A DNA stretch of 6,651 bases, taken from Anaerolineales bacterium UBA3071 (lineage in GTDB: Bacteria > Chloroflexota > Anaerolineae > UBA3071). Position 1 is the first letter of the stretch. The number at the start of each line of letters is the position of its first letter. The translations under genes and the position numbers were made by a program. This document shows, in pieces, positions 1 to 5,106 of the stretch. The DNA lies in NCBI GenBank assembly GCA_002366755.1, contig DFBV01000085.1, positions 1-6,651 on the forward strand, given 5' to 3'. The notes below the pieces were generated by a model. The model searched no databases and had not been told where the DNA came from. It saw only the letters and a program-made list of their open reading frames with translations.

Positions 1-22
1 AGATGAGAATAGACACTAGAAG

Positions 23-54
23 AGGTGCTCTAGATAGTATTTGGCGAAGCACCT
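23..54. repeat. Inverted repeat upstream of the ABC exporter operon
   Basis: Perfect 7-base arms, AGGTGCT at 23-29 and AGCACCT at 48-54, are separated by 18 bases. The right arm and spacer overlap the proposed -35 element (41-46), which is where a repressor or activator site would sit. A shorter repeat, CTAGA (16-20) and TCTAG (29-33), lies next to it. Exporter operons of this class are often run by TetR, MerR or GntR regulators, but no regulator gene is visible, so an operator role is inference. It could instead be the hairpin of an upstream transcript. Confidence 0.35.
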
Positions 55-69
55 TATCAGGTATATTAT
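41..69 (+). promoter_or_regulatory. Candidate sigma70-type promoter of the ABC exporter operon
   Basis: TTGGCG (41-46) and TATTAT (64-69) are separated by exactly 17 bases. Each hexamer matches the consensus at four or five positions. Transcription would start near 75-77, so the mRNA would begin close to the GAGGAGGT Shine-Dalgarno at 77-84. The inverted repeat 23-54 covers the -35. It is the best match between the window edge and the first gene, but a promoter further upstream cannot be excluded. Confidence 0.45.
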
Positions 70-91
70 CTTCACCGAGGAGGTATTGACT

Positions 92-163
92 GTGAACTAT
101 CGGGATCGAGTGCAATACTGGGTGGACAAAGAGAACGAGTATGAGCGTCATCGAAGTTCGTGA
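92..163 (+). CDS. Candidate 23-codon leader ORF overlapping the ABC ATPase start
   Basis: A GTG codon at 92 sits 7 bases after an essentially ideal Shine-Dalgarno, GAGGAGGT (77-84). The frame encodes a 23-residue polar peptide (VNYRDRVQYWVDKENEYERH, then RSS) and stops with TGA at 161-163, so it overlaps the ATPase start (ATG at 141) by 23 bases. The ATPase itself has only a weak ribosome site, and its frame is closed by a stop at 93-95, so it cannot start further upstream. The simplest reading is translational coupling: ribosomes load on the strong site, finish the short peptide and restart at 141. There is no signal peptide or known motif. It may be a spurious reading frame, since only the ribosome site and the overlap support it. 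Confidence 0.35.
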   Translation: MNYRDRVQYWVDKENEYERHRSS

Positions 164-1112
164 TCTGCGCCGCGTGTTTCGCACCACCGTCGGCGTGATA
201 CGACGCAAGACCAAGGAAATCGTGGCCGTGGACGGGATCTCCTTCGATATCGAGGAAGGCGGGCTGCTCGGTCTGCTGGGCCCCAACGGTGCGGGCAAGA
301 CGACGACGGTCAAAATGCTCACCACGCTGCTCATCCCCACCTCAGGCACGGCCCGCATTCTAGACCACGACGTCGTGAAGGGAGCGGCAGCTATCCGCCC
401 GCACATCGGCTTCATCTTCGGGGGCGAGCGAGGGCTCTACTGGCGGTTGTCGGCTATTGACAACCTGCGCTACTTCGCCAATCTCTACATGGTCGACCCC
501 GACGTGGCCAGGCAGCGCATCCCCTACTTGCTGGAGTTGGTGGGCCTGGCCGATCGCGGCCACGAAAAAGTGGAGGGATATTCCCGCGGCATGAAGCAGC
601 GGCTGCACATCGCCCGCGCACTGCTGCACGATCCCCGGGTGCTCTTCCTCGACGAGCCAACCATGGGCCTCGACCCCGTGGGCGCTCGCGAGCTGCGCGG
701 CGTGATCCGCGACCTGCTGGCCGAGCGCAAGACCATCCTGCTCACCACCCACTACATGTTCGAGGCCGACGAACTGTGCCAGCGCGTCGCCGTCATCAAC
801 CGCGGCAAGATCGTCGCCCTGGATACGCCCGAGGGGCTCAAACAACACGTGCAAGACCTGTCGGTTGTCGAGCTGGAGGTCATTGGCATCACCGGCCATC
901 GCGTAGAGGAGTTGCGCCGCCTGCCGTTTGTTGACACCGTCTCCGTAGAGCCCTACGAGCAGAAGCAGAAGCTCTCCATTCACTCCAACACCGGCTCCAC
1001 CTCCGTGCCGCAGATACTGAACATCCTGGAAGGGCTACGGGTGGACAAGGTGACCTCACGCGAGCCGACGCTGGAGGATGCCTACGTGCGGCTGGTAGGA
1101 GGCGAGGTGTGA
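141..1112 (+). CDS. ABC-2 type exporter, ATP-binding subunit (DrrA/CcmA-like family)
   Basis: This 323-residue ATPase would power the exporter formed with the two permeases that follow. The nucleotide-binding domain spans about residues 3-235. Walker A is GPNGAGKT at 47-54, the signature is YSRGMKQRL at 147-155, Walker B is VLFLDEP at 167-173 with catalytic E172, the D-loop is GLDP at 176-179, and the switch histidine is H204. The C-terminal 80 residues, ending in the PTLEDAY-type motif (309-315), match the accessory domain (DUF4162-like) of daunorubicin-resistance and polysaccharide-type ABC-2 ATPases. The usual Q-loop glutamine is replaced: the segment reads IFGGERGLYWRLS (92-104), a variant I recall in a COG1131/COG4586-type subfamily. 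The N-terminal insert GVIRRKTKE (18-26) also fits COG4586-like proteins. ATG 141 is the only possible start, because an in-frame stop lies at 93-95. Its ribosome site is weak, suggesting coupling to the leader ORF. The substrate is unknown. Confidence 0.93.
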   Translation: MSVIEVRDLRRVFRTTVGVIRRKTKEIVAVDGISFDIEEGGLLGLLGPNGAGKTTTVKMLTTLLIPTSGTARILDHDVVKGAAAIRPHIGFIFGGERGLYWRLSAIDNLRYFANLYMVDPDVARQRIPYLLELVGLADRGHEKVEGYSRGMKQRLHIARALLHDPRVLFLDEPTMGLDPVGARELRGVIRDLLAERKTILLTTHYMFEADELCQRVAVINRGKIVALDTPEGLKQHVQDLSVVELEVIGITGHRVEELRRLPFVDTVSVEPYEQKQKLSIHSNTGSTSVPQILNILEGLRVDKVTSREPTLEDAYVRLVGGEV

Positions 1113-1909
1113 TGACCTCCAAGCGCTTGCGAAGCTATCTGCGAACCATTGGCCAGGTGTTCGTGCTGCAATTCAAGCAATTGGCCATTGACGGCTTCAT
1201 CATCTTCACGGTGCTGGTGCAGCCGCTGCTCATCGCCATCTTGGGACTGTGGATGATGCGCGAGCAGCAGGGCAACTATGCCATCTTCATCGTGGTGGGC
1301 AGTGGCATGACAGGGCTGTGGTCCAGCCTGCTCTACATCAGCGGGTCCAACATTAACGTGGAGCGCTGGCTGGGCACGCTGGAGATGCTGGTGGGCACGC
1401 CGACGCCGCTGGCGGTGACCGTCATCGGCAAGACGCTGTCCAACGTGGTCATGTCCCTCAGCTCGATGATCTTGGGCTACGTTCTGGCTGCGCTCATCTT
1501 CCGCTTCCCGCTGACCCTCGCCCACCCACTGCTCTTCGTTGTCTCGCTGATCTGCAGCGTTGCTGCCTTCGCCGCCTTTGGCCTGGTCATCGCGCCCTTC
1601 TTTGCCATCAATCTGCAATTGCAGAGCTGGAACAACGCACTGGAGTTCCCTATGTACATCCTGGCCGGTTTCATGTTTCCCATCGCCCTGCTGCCCGGCT
1701 GGACGACGCCCATCAGCTACGCTCTGGCACCCTACTGGGCTGCCCGCGCCCTGCACGCCACCTCCAGCGGCAACGTTCCCCTCAGCGAGGTATTCCTGAG
1801 CTGGGGCATGATGCTGCTCTTCAGCGTCATCTACCTGCTGCTCTCCGGCTGGCTGTTTCGGGTCATGGTGCACAAGGCACGCGTGGATGCCACACTGAGC
1901 TTGCAGTAA
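1112..1909 (+). CDS. ABC-2 type exporter, permease subunit 1
   Basis: This integral membrane protein of about 265 residues is probably one half of the transport channel. Hydrophobic segments lie near residues 29-50, 58-78, 103-130, 138-166, 176-197 and 231-253, the six-helix layout of ABC-2 permeases. The cytoplasmic motif ERWLGTLEMLVGTP (85-98) is the conserved coupling segment of this family. A Pro-Gly loop before the last helix (LLPGW, 194-198) is also typical. Start choice: ATG 1112 overlaps the ATPase stop by one base (TGATG) and lies 9 bases after AGGAGG (1097-1102). GTG 1109 is an equally readable alternative one codon earlier, with 6-base spacing. The overlap implies tight translational coupling and matched stoichiometry with the ATPase. 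No substrate can be inferred. Confidence 0.9.
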   Translation: MTSKRLRSYLRTIGQVFVLQFKQLAIDGFIIFTVLVQPLLIAILGLWMMREQQGNYAIFIVVGSGMTGLWSSLLYISGSNINVERWLGTLEMLVGTPTPLAVTVIGKTLSNVVMSLSSMILGYVLAALIFRFPLTLAHPLLFVVSLICSVAAFAAFGLVIAPFFAINLQLQSWNNALEFPMYILAGFMFPIALLPGWTTPISYALAPYWAARALHATSSGNVPLSEVFLSWGMMLLFSVIYLLLSGWLFRVMVHKARVDATLSLQ

Positions 1910-1936
1910 CAGGGGGCAAGGGATAAGGTTGGTGTG

Positions 1937-2740
1937 ATGATGAAACGACTACAGGCAGCTTTCCGCATCTTCTTCACCAGCGCCTACTACTCCTACATCG
2001 CTCTCTTCCGCTGGTTCCGGCCAGCCCAGTACATGGCCTCCAAGATCGTCATGCCTCTGGCCCAGATTCTCTTCTTCGCCTTTCTGGGCATGTATGCCAG
2101 CGGGCGTGATCAGGCGTCCTTCTATGTCATCGGCAACGCGGTGCAACTGGCAGCCATCAACGGCATCTACGGCGTGACCATGAGCGTGGGCGGCGAGCGC
2201 TGGGCGGGTACGCTGGGCTACATGTTCGGCGCGCCGGCCAACCGCATGCTGGTTTTCGTCGGGCGGGCATTCATGCACATCATTGACGGCATGCTGGGGG
2301 TGGTGCTGGGGCTGATGTGGGGAGTGTTGTTGCTGGGGGTGGATCTGTCGCGCACAGACGTGGGAGCGCTGGCGTTGACCATCCTCATCACCGCGGCCAG
2401 CACCTCCGGTATGGGTCTGCTGCTGGGTTGTCTGAGCCTCATCACTCGCAATGTGATGTTCATCAACAACACTGTCTACTTCCTGATGTTGGCGCTGTGC
2501 GGGGCCAACGTGCCCGTGAGCAGCCTGCCAGGCTGGGTGCAGCGCATCTCCTACGTCTTGCCGCTCACGCGGGGCATCGCCTCGGCGCGCGACATTGTGG
2601 ATGGCGCCAGCCTGCGAAGCGTGGGACCGATGCTGGTAGGTGAGGTGCTGGTCGGTGCGGTCTACATCCTGCTCGGCTACGTGCTCTTCCGCCAGTTCGA
2701 GATTCAGGCCAAGAAGAGAGGCACGTTGGAGGTCATGTAG
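1937..2740 (+). CDS. ABC-2 type exporter, permease subunit 2
   Basis: This second membrane subunit of about 267 residues has hydrophobic stretches near residues 35-55, 62-83, 108-136, 143-170, 176-198 and 235-253. It shares with permease 1 the motif GERWxGTLxxxxGxP (here 87-101) and the SLPGW loop (197-201). The two look like diverged paralogues that would pair as a heterodimer on one ATPase. The start is uncertain by one or two codons (GTG 1934, ATG 1937, ATG 1940). AAGG at 1925-1928 favours ATG 1937 with 8-base spacing, but the ribosome site is weak. It follows permease 1 after 27 bases without a visible promoter or terminator, so it belongs to the same operon. The final codons (Glu-Val-Met-stop) coincide with the first units of an 8-bp repeat array, so the extreme C-terminus may have been reshaped by that array. 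Confidence 0.9.
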   Translation: MMKRLQAAFRIFFTSAYYSYIALFRWFRPAQYMASKIVMPLAQILFFAFLGMYASGRDQASFYVIGNAVQLAAINGIYGVTMSVGGERWAGTLGYMFGAPANRMLVFVGRAFMHIIDGMLGVVLGLMWGVLLLGVDLSRTDVGALALTILITAASTSGMGLLLGCLSLITRNVMFINNTVYFLMLALCGANVPVSSLPGWVQRISYVLPLTRGIASARDIVDGASLRSVGPMLVGEVLVGAVYILLGYVLFRQFEIQAKKRGTLEVM

Positions 2741-2786
2741 TCACGCGGTCAAATAGTCGCGTAGTCAGATGGTCGAGTGGTCAAAT
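2731..2786. repeat. 8-bp tandem repeat array (consensus RGTCnnnT) overlapping the permease 2 stop codon
   Basis: RGTC recurs at exact 8-base spacing, starting at 2731, 2739, 2747, 2755, 2763, 2771 and 2779. The units read ggtcatgt, agtcacgc, ggtcaaat, agtcgcgt, agtcagat, ggtcgagt, ggtcaaat. A decayed unit follows at 2787-2794 (cgttgcgt). The first unit supplies the last coding bases of permease 2, and its stop TAG spans the first and second units. I recall similar octamer tails between genes of Chloroflexota and other environmental bacteria, but that is memory rather than a search. There is no spacer structure, so this is not a CRISPR. Its function is unknown. Confidence 0.75.
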
Positions 2787-3195
2787 CGTTGCGTGGCAGA
2801 AGGAGGCACGAAAAGCGAAGTCCCGCTTCCAAGAGGTCAAGAGACGCCTATCGTCAGTGGGGCTGTTTCATCTCAACAAAAGGTAGCTGTTCAGGCTGCT
2901 GCTCAAAGGACTGAGAATAGGACGCGGATTCCCACGGATTGGACGGATTCTCGCGGATTTCTCAGCCTGTATCTGTGCATATCCGTCGAATCCGTGTTCA
3001 TCCGTGTGCAATCCTCACCTGGCTGGGCAGTTACGACAAAAGGATCGCTATCAATCCGTTGACTCTATTGAAAAAAGGTCTTCCGTACCCAGATGGTAGG
3101 ACATGCGTGCCCCTGCATGCTCGCTTTTCATGGCACGTTCCCCCAATTCGGGTTGTTTTTGGCGTCAAAGTGGGACGTTGGCCCCGCCGGCTTGA
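2741..3195. other. Non-coding gap between convergent units, rich in repeats
   Basis: The 455 bases between permease 2 (plus) and tdk (minus) contain no credible gene. From left to right there is the octamer array to 2786, a short hairpin AAGCG/CGCTT (2813-2817 and 2824-2828) with no T-run, the CGGATT palindrome (2921-3015), and a small inverted repeat CATGC/GCATG (3102-3106 and 3115-3119). No clear intrinsic terminator for either converging unit was found. A T-run at 3154-3158 is preceded only by a three-pair stem. Two open frames across the region encode repeat-derived sequence and are rejected. Confidence 0.6.
2921..3015. repeat. Large imperfect palindrome of CGGATT and AATCCG blocks
   Basis: The left half carries CGGATT at 2925, 2935, 2944 and 2954, spaced 9-10 bases apart. 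The right half carries ATCCG at 2981, 2990 and 3000, with a partial ATCC at 3011, at the same spacing in opposite orientation. The halves are roughly reverse-complementary around 2968, so DNA or RNA could form a long mismatched hairpin, and equivalent blocks recur about once per helical turn. I recall this as a widespread intergenic repeat type in environmental bacteria (phrases such as AATCCGTGTTCATCCGTG). No transposase lies nearby. A non-autonomous element or protein-binding array is possible but unproven. Confidence 0.7.
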
Positions 3196-3828
3196 TCATT
3201 GTGGAGTTTTTTCAGAGGAGTCATCCGTTGATTTCTCCATCCGTTGTTTCTTCCCTGGCACCTGGTGGCAATGCCGGCAGCGCGCCTCGTATACCTCGTC
3301 AGCTCCAATGAGGACAACGGGATCATCGTAGTTGGCCGGTTGGCCATTGATGAGCCGCTGCGTGCGGCAGGCGGGCGCCCCGCAGACCTGGCAGATGGCG
3401 TTCAGCTTATCCACGCGCTCTGCCTGAGCCAGGAGATGAGGGACGGGACCGAAGGGCTCCCCTCGAAAGTCCAAGTCCAGCCCGGCGACGATGACCCGCA
3501 GCCCATGATCGGCCAACTCGCTGCAAACGTCGGCTATTGCAGGATCAAAGAACTGCGCCTCATCAATGGCTACCACGCGCGTCTCGGGCCGCAGAAACTC
3601 CAGTACCTCCCGGGGCTCTCGGACGATAAACGCCTCTCGGCGCACCCCATTGTGAGAGGCGATGACGTCCACGCCGTAGCGATCATCTATAGCTGGCTTG
3701 AACACCTGCACCGGCTGGCGGGCAATTTCCGCTCGCCTGATTCGCCGCAGCAGTTCCTCCGATTTACCAGCGAACATGCCGCCGCAAATGAGTTCAATCC
3801 AGCCCCTCTTGGGTTGTTGGTAGGGCAT
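3196..3828 (-). CDS. tdk: Thymidine kinase, type II
   Basis: This 210-residue cytosolic enzyme phosphorylates thymidine to dTMP with ATP in the pyrimidine salvage pathway. The P-loop is GGMFAGKS at 16-23, the Walker B segment is VVAIDEAQFFD at 85-95 with catalytic base E90, and the FRGEPFG motif lies at 121-127. Zinc ligands are C146 and C149, with C184 and C187 (or H188). The lasso and thymidine-binding region leads into GADEVYEARC (175-184). Length is normal for the family, with a polar tail of about 18 residues. ATG 3828 is chosen because GGGAG lies 7-8 bases upstream. A TTG at 3861 extends the frame but lies inside the terminator T-tract. The gene follows rpmE, a linkage also seen in Bacillus subtilis, but an intrinsic terminator lies between them. 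With only 38 bases after that hairpin and no visible promoter, expression probably relies on read-through. Confidence 0.95.
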   Translation of the reverse strand: MPYQQPKRGWIELICGGMFAGKSEELLRRIRRAEIARQPVQVFKPAIDDRYGVDVIASHNGVRREAFIVREPREVLEFLRPETRVVAIDEAQFFDPAIADVCSELADHGLRVIVAGLDLDFRGEPFGPVPHLLAQAERVDKLNAICQVCGAPACRTQRLINGQPANYDDPVVLIGADEVYEARCRHCHQVPGKKQRMEKSTDDSSEKTPQ

Positions 3829-3860
3829 CTTCGTTCTCCCTGAGCTCTGGTAGAGGCACA

Positions 3861-3890
3861 AAGAAAAGGGGCAGAACCCGTTCTGCCCCT
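3861..3890 (-). terminator. Intrinsic terminator after rpmE
   Basis: Read on the minus strand, a perfect 10-pair stem, AGGGGCAGAA with TTCTGCCCCT (3867-3876 and 3881-3890), closes a CGGG loop and is followed directly by TTTCTTTG. It begins 25 bases after the rpmE stop and ends 38 bases before tdk. It should end most rplU-rpmA-rpmE transcripts and let only a fraction reach tdk. On the plus strand no T-run follows, so it acts in one direction. Confidence 0.9.
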
Positions 3891-3915
3891 CTGAATGATT
3901 CTACCTCTGTCGGCC

Positions 3916-4317
3916 TCAGTCCTCGGTCGCCTCTTCCACTCCTTCGACCTCGGCCTGCGCGGTGCTCTCTGCTGACTCCAGTGCCTCGCGGAGTGCTTCT
4001 TCGGCCACACGCTCCGCTGTCTCCGCATCCTCGCCGCGGGCAACCGCCTTGCGGCGCGCGGCTTCCCTGGCCGCTCGCGCATCAGATTCCAGTTGGTCCC
4101 GCGCGGCGAGGACACCTTTACGCTCCAGTCGTCGGATGAAGCGCTCCACCTGCCCTGCCGTGTCGACGATGCGCTGCTCACCGGTAAAGAAGGGATGGCA
4201 GGCCGAGCAGATATCGGTCTGAATCCGCTCCTGTGTCGAACCGGTAGTCCAGGTGTTGCCACAGACACAGACAACTGTTGCATTAGGATAATACTTCGGG
4301 TGGATACCCTTCTTCAT
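3916..4317 (-). CDS. rpmE: Ribosomal protein bL31 with long charged C-terminal extension
   Basis: The first 68 or so residues are a classic zinc-binding (C+) bL31 of the 50S subunit: MKKGIHPKYYP at the start, C17-x-C19, C37-x-x-C40, then HPFFTG (41-46) and the VERF-type segment (57-60). The protein is 133 residues, against about 65-75 for typical bL31. Residues 69-133 form an Ala/Glu/Arg-rich stretch predicted to be helical, ending in an acidic tail rich in E, A and D. The tail could lie on the ribosome surface or bind other factors, but its role is unknown. ATG 4317 matches the conserved N-terminus and has GGGAG 8-9 bases upstream. A GTG five codons earlier lies at that ribosome site and is less likely. 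It is 23 bases downstream of rpmA in the same operon. The four cysteines suggest the zinc-dependent form, which in other bacteria is replaced by a cysteine-free paralogue in zinc limitation. Confidence 0.95.
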   Translation of the reverse strand: MKKGIHPKYYPNATVVCVCGNTWTTGSTQERIQTDICSACHPFFTGEQRIVDTAGQVERFIRRLERKGVLAARDQLESDARAAREAARRKAVARGEDAETAERVAEEALREALESAESTAQAEVEGVEEATED

Positions 4318-4340
4318 GAACCACACTCCCACACTGCTGC

Positions 4341-4619
4341 TTATGCGAACTGAACAGCCACAACTCGCGTCGGATACACGCTAACGCGCTTCCTGGCCCG
4401 CGAGACATGCTCGAATTTCACGTAGCCTTTTGTCATGGCGAACAAGGTATGGTCCTTGCCCATGCCTACGTTGTGGCCTGGTCTGATGCGGCTACCTCGC
4501 TGACGCACGATGATGGTGCCCGAGTTCACCACCTGACCGTCGTAGCGCTTCACGCCGAGGCGCTTGGACTGGCTATCTCGTCCGTTCCTGCTGCTGCCAC
4601 CACCCTTTTTGTGAGCCAT
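4341..4619 (-). CDS. rpmA: Ribosomal protein bL27
   Basis: This 92-residue protein of the 50S subunit has an N-terminal tail that reaches the peptidyl-transferase centre. The family hallmarks are MAHKKGGGSSRNGRDSQSKR at the N-terminus, then RLGVKRYDGQ, GTIIVRQRG and PGxNVGxGKDHTLFA. The protein starts directly at the mature tail. It lacks the cleavable N-terminal extension of Bacillota bL27, and no Prp (ysxB) protease gene lies between rplU and rpmA, which is consistent. ATG 4619 is preceded by a strong GGAGGT (4626-4631) with 6-base spacing. The gap from the rplU stop is only 15 bases, and the ribosome site lies just beside that stop codon, so the two genes are co-translated. Confidence 0.97.
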   Translation of the reverse strand: MAHKKGGGSSRNGRDSQSKRLGVKRYDGQVVNSGTIIVRQRGSRIRPGHNVGMGKDHTLFAMTKGYVKFEHVSRARKRVSVYPTRVVAVQFA

Positions 4620-4634
4620 CTTACCACCTCCACC

Positions 4635-4946
4635 CTAAAGCTCAATACTGTCAACCTTCAGTCGAGTGAAAAGCTGCCGGTGTCCCTTCTTGCGGCGATA
4701 GCGATGGCGGGGAAGGTACTTGTAGATGATCACTTTGCGCGCCTTGCCCTCGCCCACGACCGTCGCCTGGACCTTGGCTCCTTCCACCGTTGGTTGGCCA
4801 ACGGTGATCTGCTCGCCGTCCGCGACCAACAGAACCCGATCCAGGGTCACGCTATCGCCAACCGTCGCCGGAAGTTTCTCCACCTCGATGGTCTGACCGG
4901 GCTGCACTCTGTATTGCTTGCCACCAGTTTTCACGATTGCATACAT
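4635..4946 (-). CDS. rplU: Ribosomal protein bL21
   Basis: This 103-residue 50S subunit protein binds 23S rRNA and is normally co-expressed with bL27. The family pattern is clear: MYAIVKTGGKQYRVQPG at the start, VGDSVTLDRVLLV in the middle, and the basic YRRKKGHRQLFT segment (83-94) near the C-terminus, followed by the terminal strand. It is the usual length. ATG 4946 matches the conserved N-terminus. A GGGGA element lies about 10 bases upstream, a moderate site. It is the first gene of the operon, behind a near-consensus promoter and a leader of about 67 bases that contains a two-part hairpin. The next genes are rpmA and rpmE, so this is a compact large-subunit protein operon. Confidence 0.97.
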   Translation of the reverse strand: MYAIVKTGGKQYRVQPGQTIEVEKLPATVGDSVTLDRVLLVADGEQITVGQPTVEGAKVQATVVGEGKARKVIIYKYLPRHRYRRKKGHRQLFTRLKVDSIEL

Positions 4947-4973
4947 GCTTTGTCTTTCCCCTTGCTTGCTTCG

Positions 4974-5012
4974 CGCCAGGCCAGGGTGCTCATCGGACCC
5001 TGGTCACTGGCG
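4974..5012 (-). promoter_or_regulatory. 5'-terminal leader hairpin of the rplU mRNA
   Basis: On the minus strand an outer stem, CGCCA with TGGCG (5008-5012 and 4974-4978), encloses an internal loop of four and two bases. A 7-pair inner stem, CCAGGGT with ACCCTGG (4997-5003 and 4981-4987), carries a 9-base loop. The predicted start of transcription (about 5013-5014) falls immediately before it, so the mRNA would begin with this structure. No T-run follows, so it is not an attenuator of the usual kind. It could protect the 5' end or be a site where bL21 represses its own mRNA, as leaders of other ribosomal-protein operons do. That role is inference, and I do not recognise it as the known Bacillota L21 leader. 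Confidence 0.55.
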
Positions 5013-5019
5013 ACATATC

Positions 5020-5047
5020 ATTATACTCACTCTGCGTCCTTTGTCAA
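5020..5047 (-). promoter_or_regulatory. Near-consensus sigma70 promoter of rplU-rpmA-rpmE
   Basis: On the minus strand, a perfect TTGACA (5042-5047) and a perfect TATAAT (5020-5025) are separated by 16 bases. Transcription would start near 5013-5014, leaving about 67 untranslated bases before rplU. Both hexamers match the consensus at every position, as expected for a strongly expressed ribosomal-protein operon. It lies well beyond the RDD gene stop (5196), so rplU is a separate transcription unit. Confidence 0.88.
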
Positions 5048-5106
5048 AATCAGACGATCTCCGCGTGCAGCCAAATGCTACCACAACTCCCCCTTCAACC
5101 ACAACA

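Noticed and set aside
360..983. Minus-strand open frame of 207 codons opposite the ABC ATPase
   Set aside because: It overlaps the whole nucleotide-binding domain of a certain ATPase and shows no recognisable motifs.
1082..1873. Minus-strand open frame of 263 codons opposite permease 1
   Set aside because: The product is a His/Gln/Glu-rich low-complexity string with no domain, typical of the strand opposite a membrane protein gene. Permease 1 is clearly the real gene.
2731..2802. CRISPR-like array
   Set aside because: The units are 8 bases with no spacers and no cas genes; it is a simple tandem repeat.
3134..3160. Terminator at the T-run near 3154
   Set aside because: Only a three-pair CCC/GGG stem precedes the T-run, too weak to call an intrinsic terminator.
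2769..3331. Two overlapping plus-strand open frames across the repeat region
   Set aside because: Their products (segments such as SVESVFIRV and VHIRRIRVHP) are translations of the CGGATT/AATCCG repeat, a known source of false hypothetical proteins, and the second runs into tdk from the opposite strand.
3244..3843. Plus-strand open frame of 199 codons opposite tdk
   Set aside because: tdk on the other strand has every catalytic and zinc motif; the plus frame has none and is a shadow.
3829..3861. Longer tdk starting at TTG 3861
   Set aside because: That codon lies in the T-tract of the rpmE terminator with no ribosome site, and the extra 11 residues do not match the family. ATG 3828 with GGGAG is preferred.
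4318..4332. Longer rpmE starting at GTG 4332
   Set aside because: bL31 proteins begin MKK(G/D)IHP, which matches ATG 4317, and the GTG lies at the ribosome site used by that ATG.
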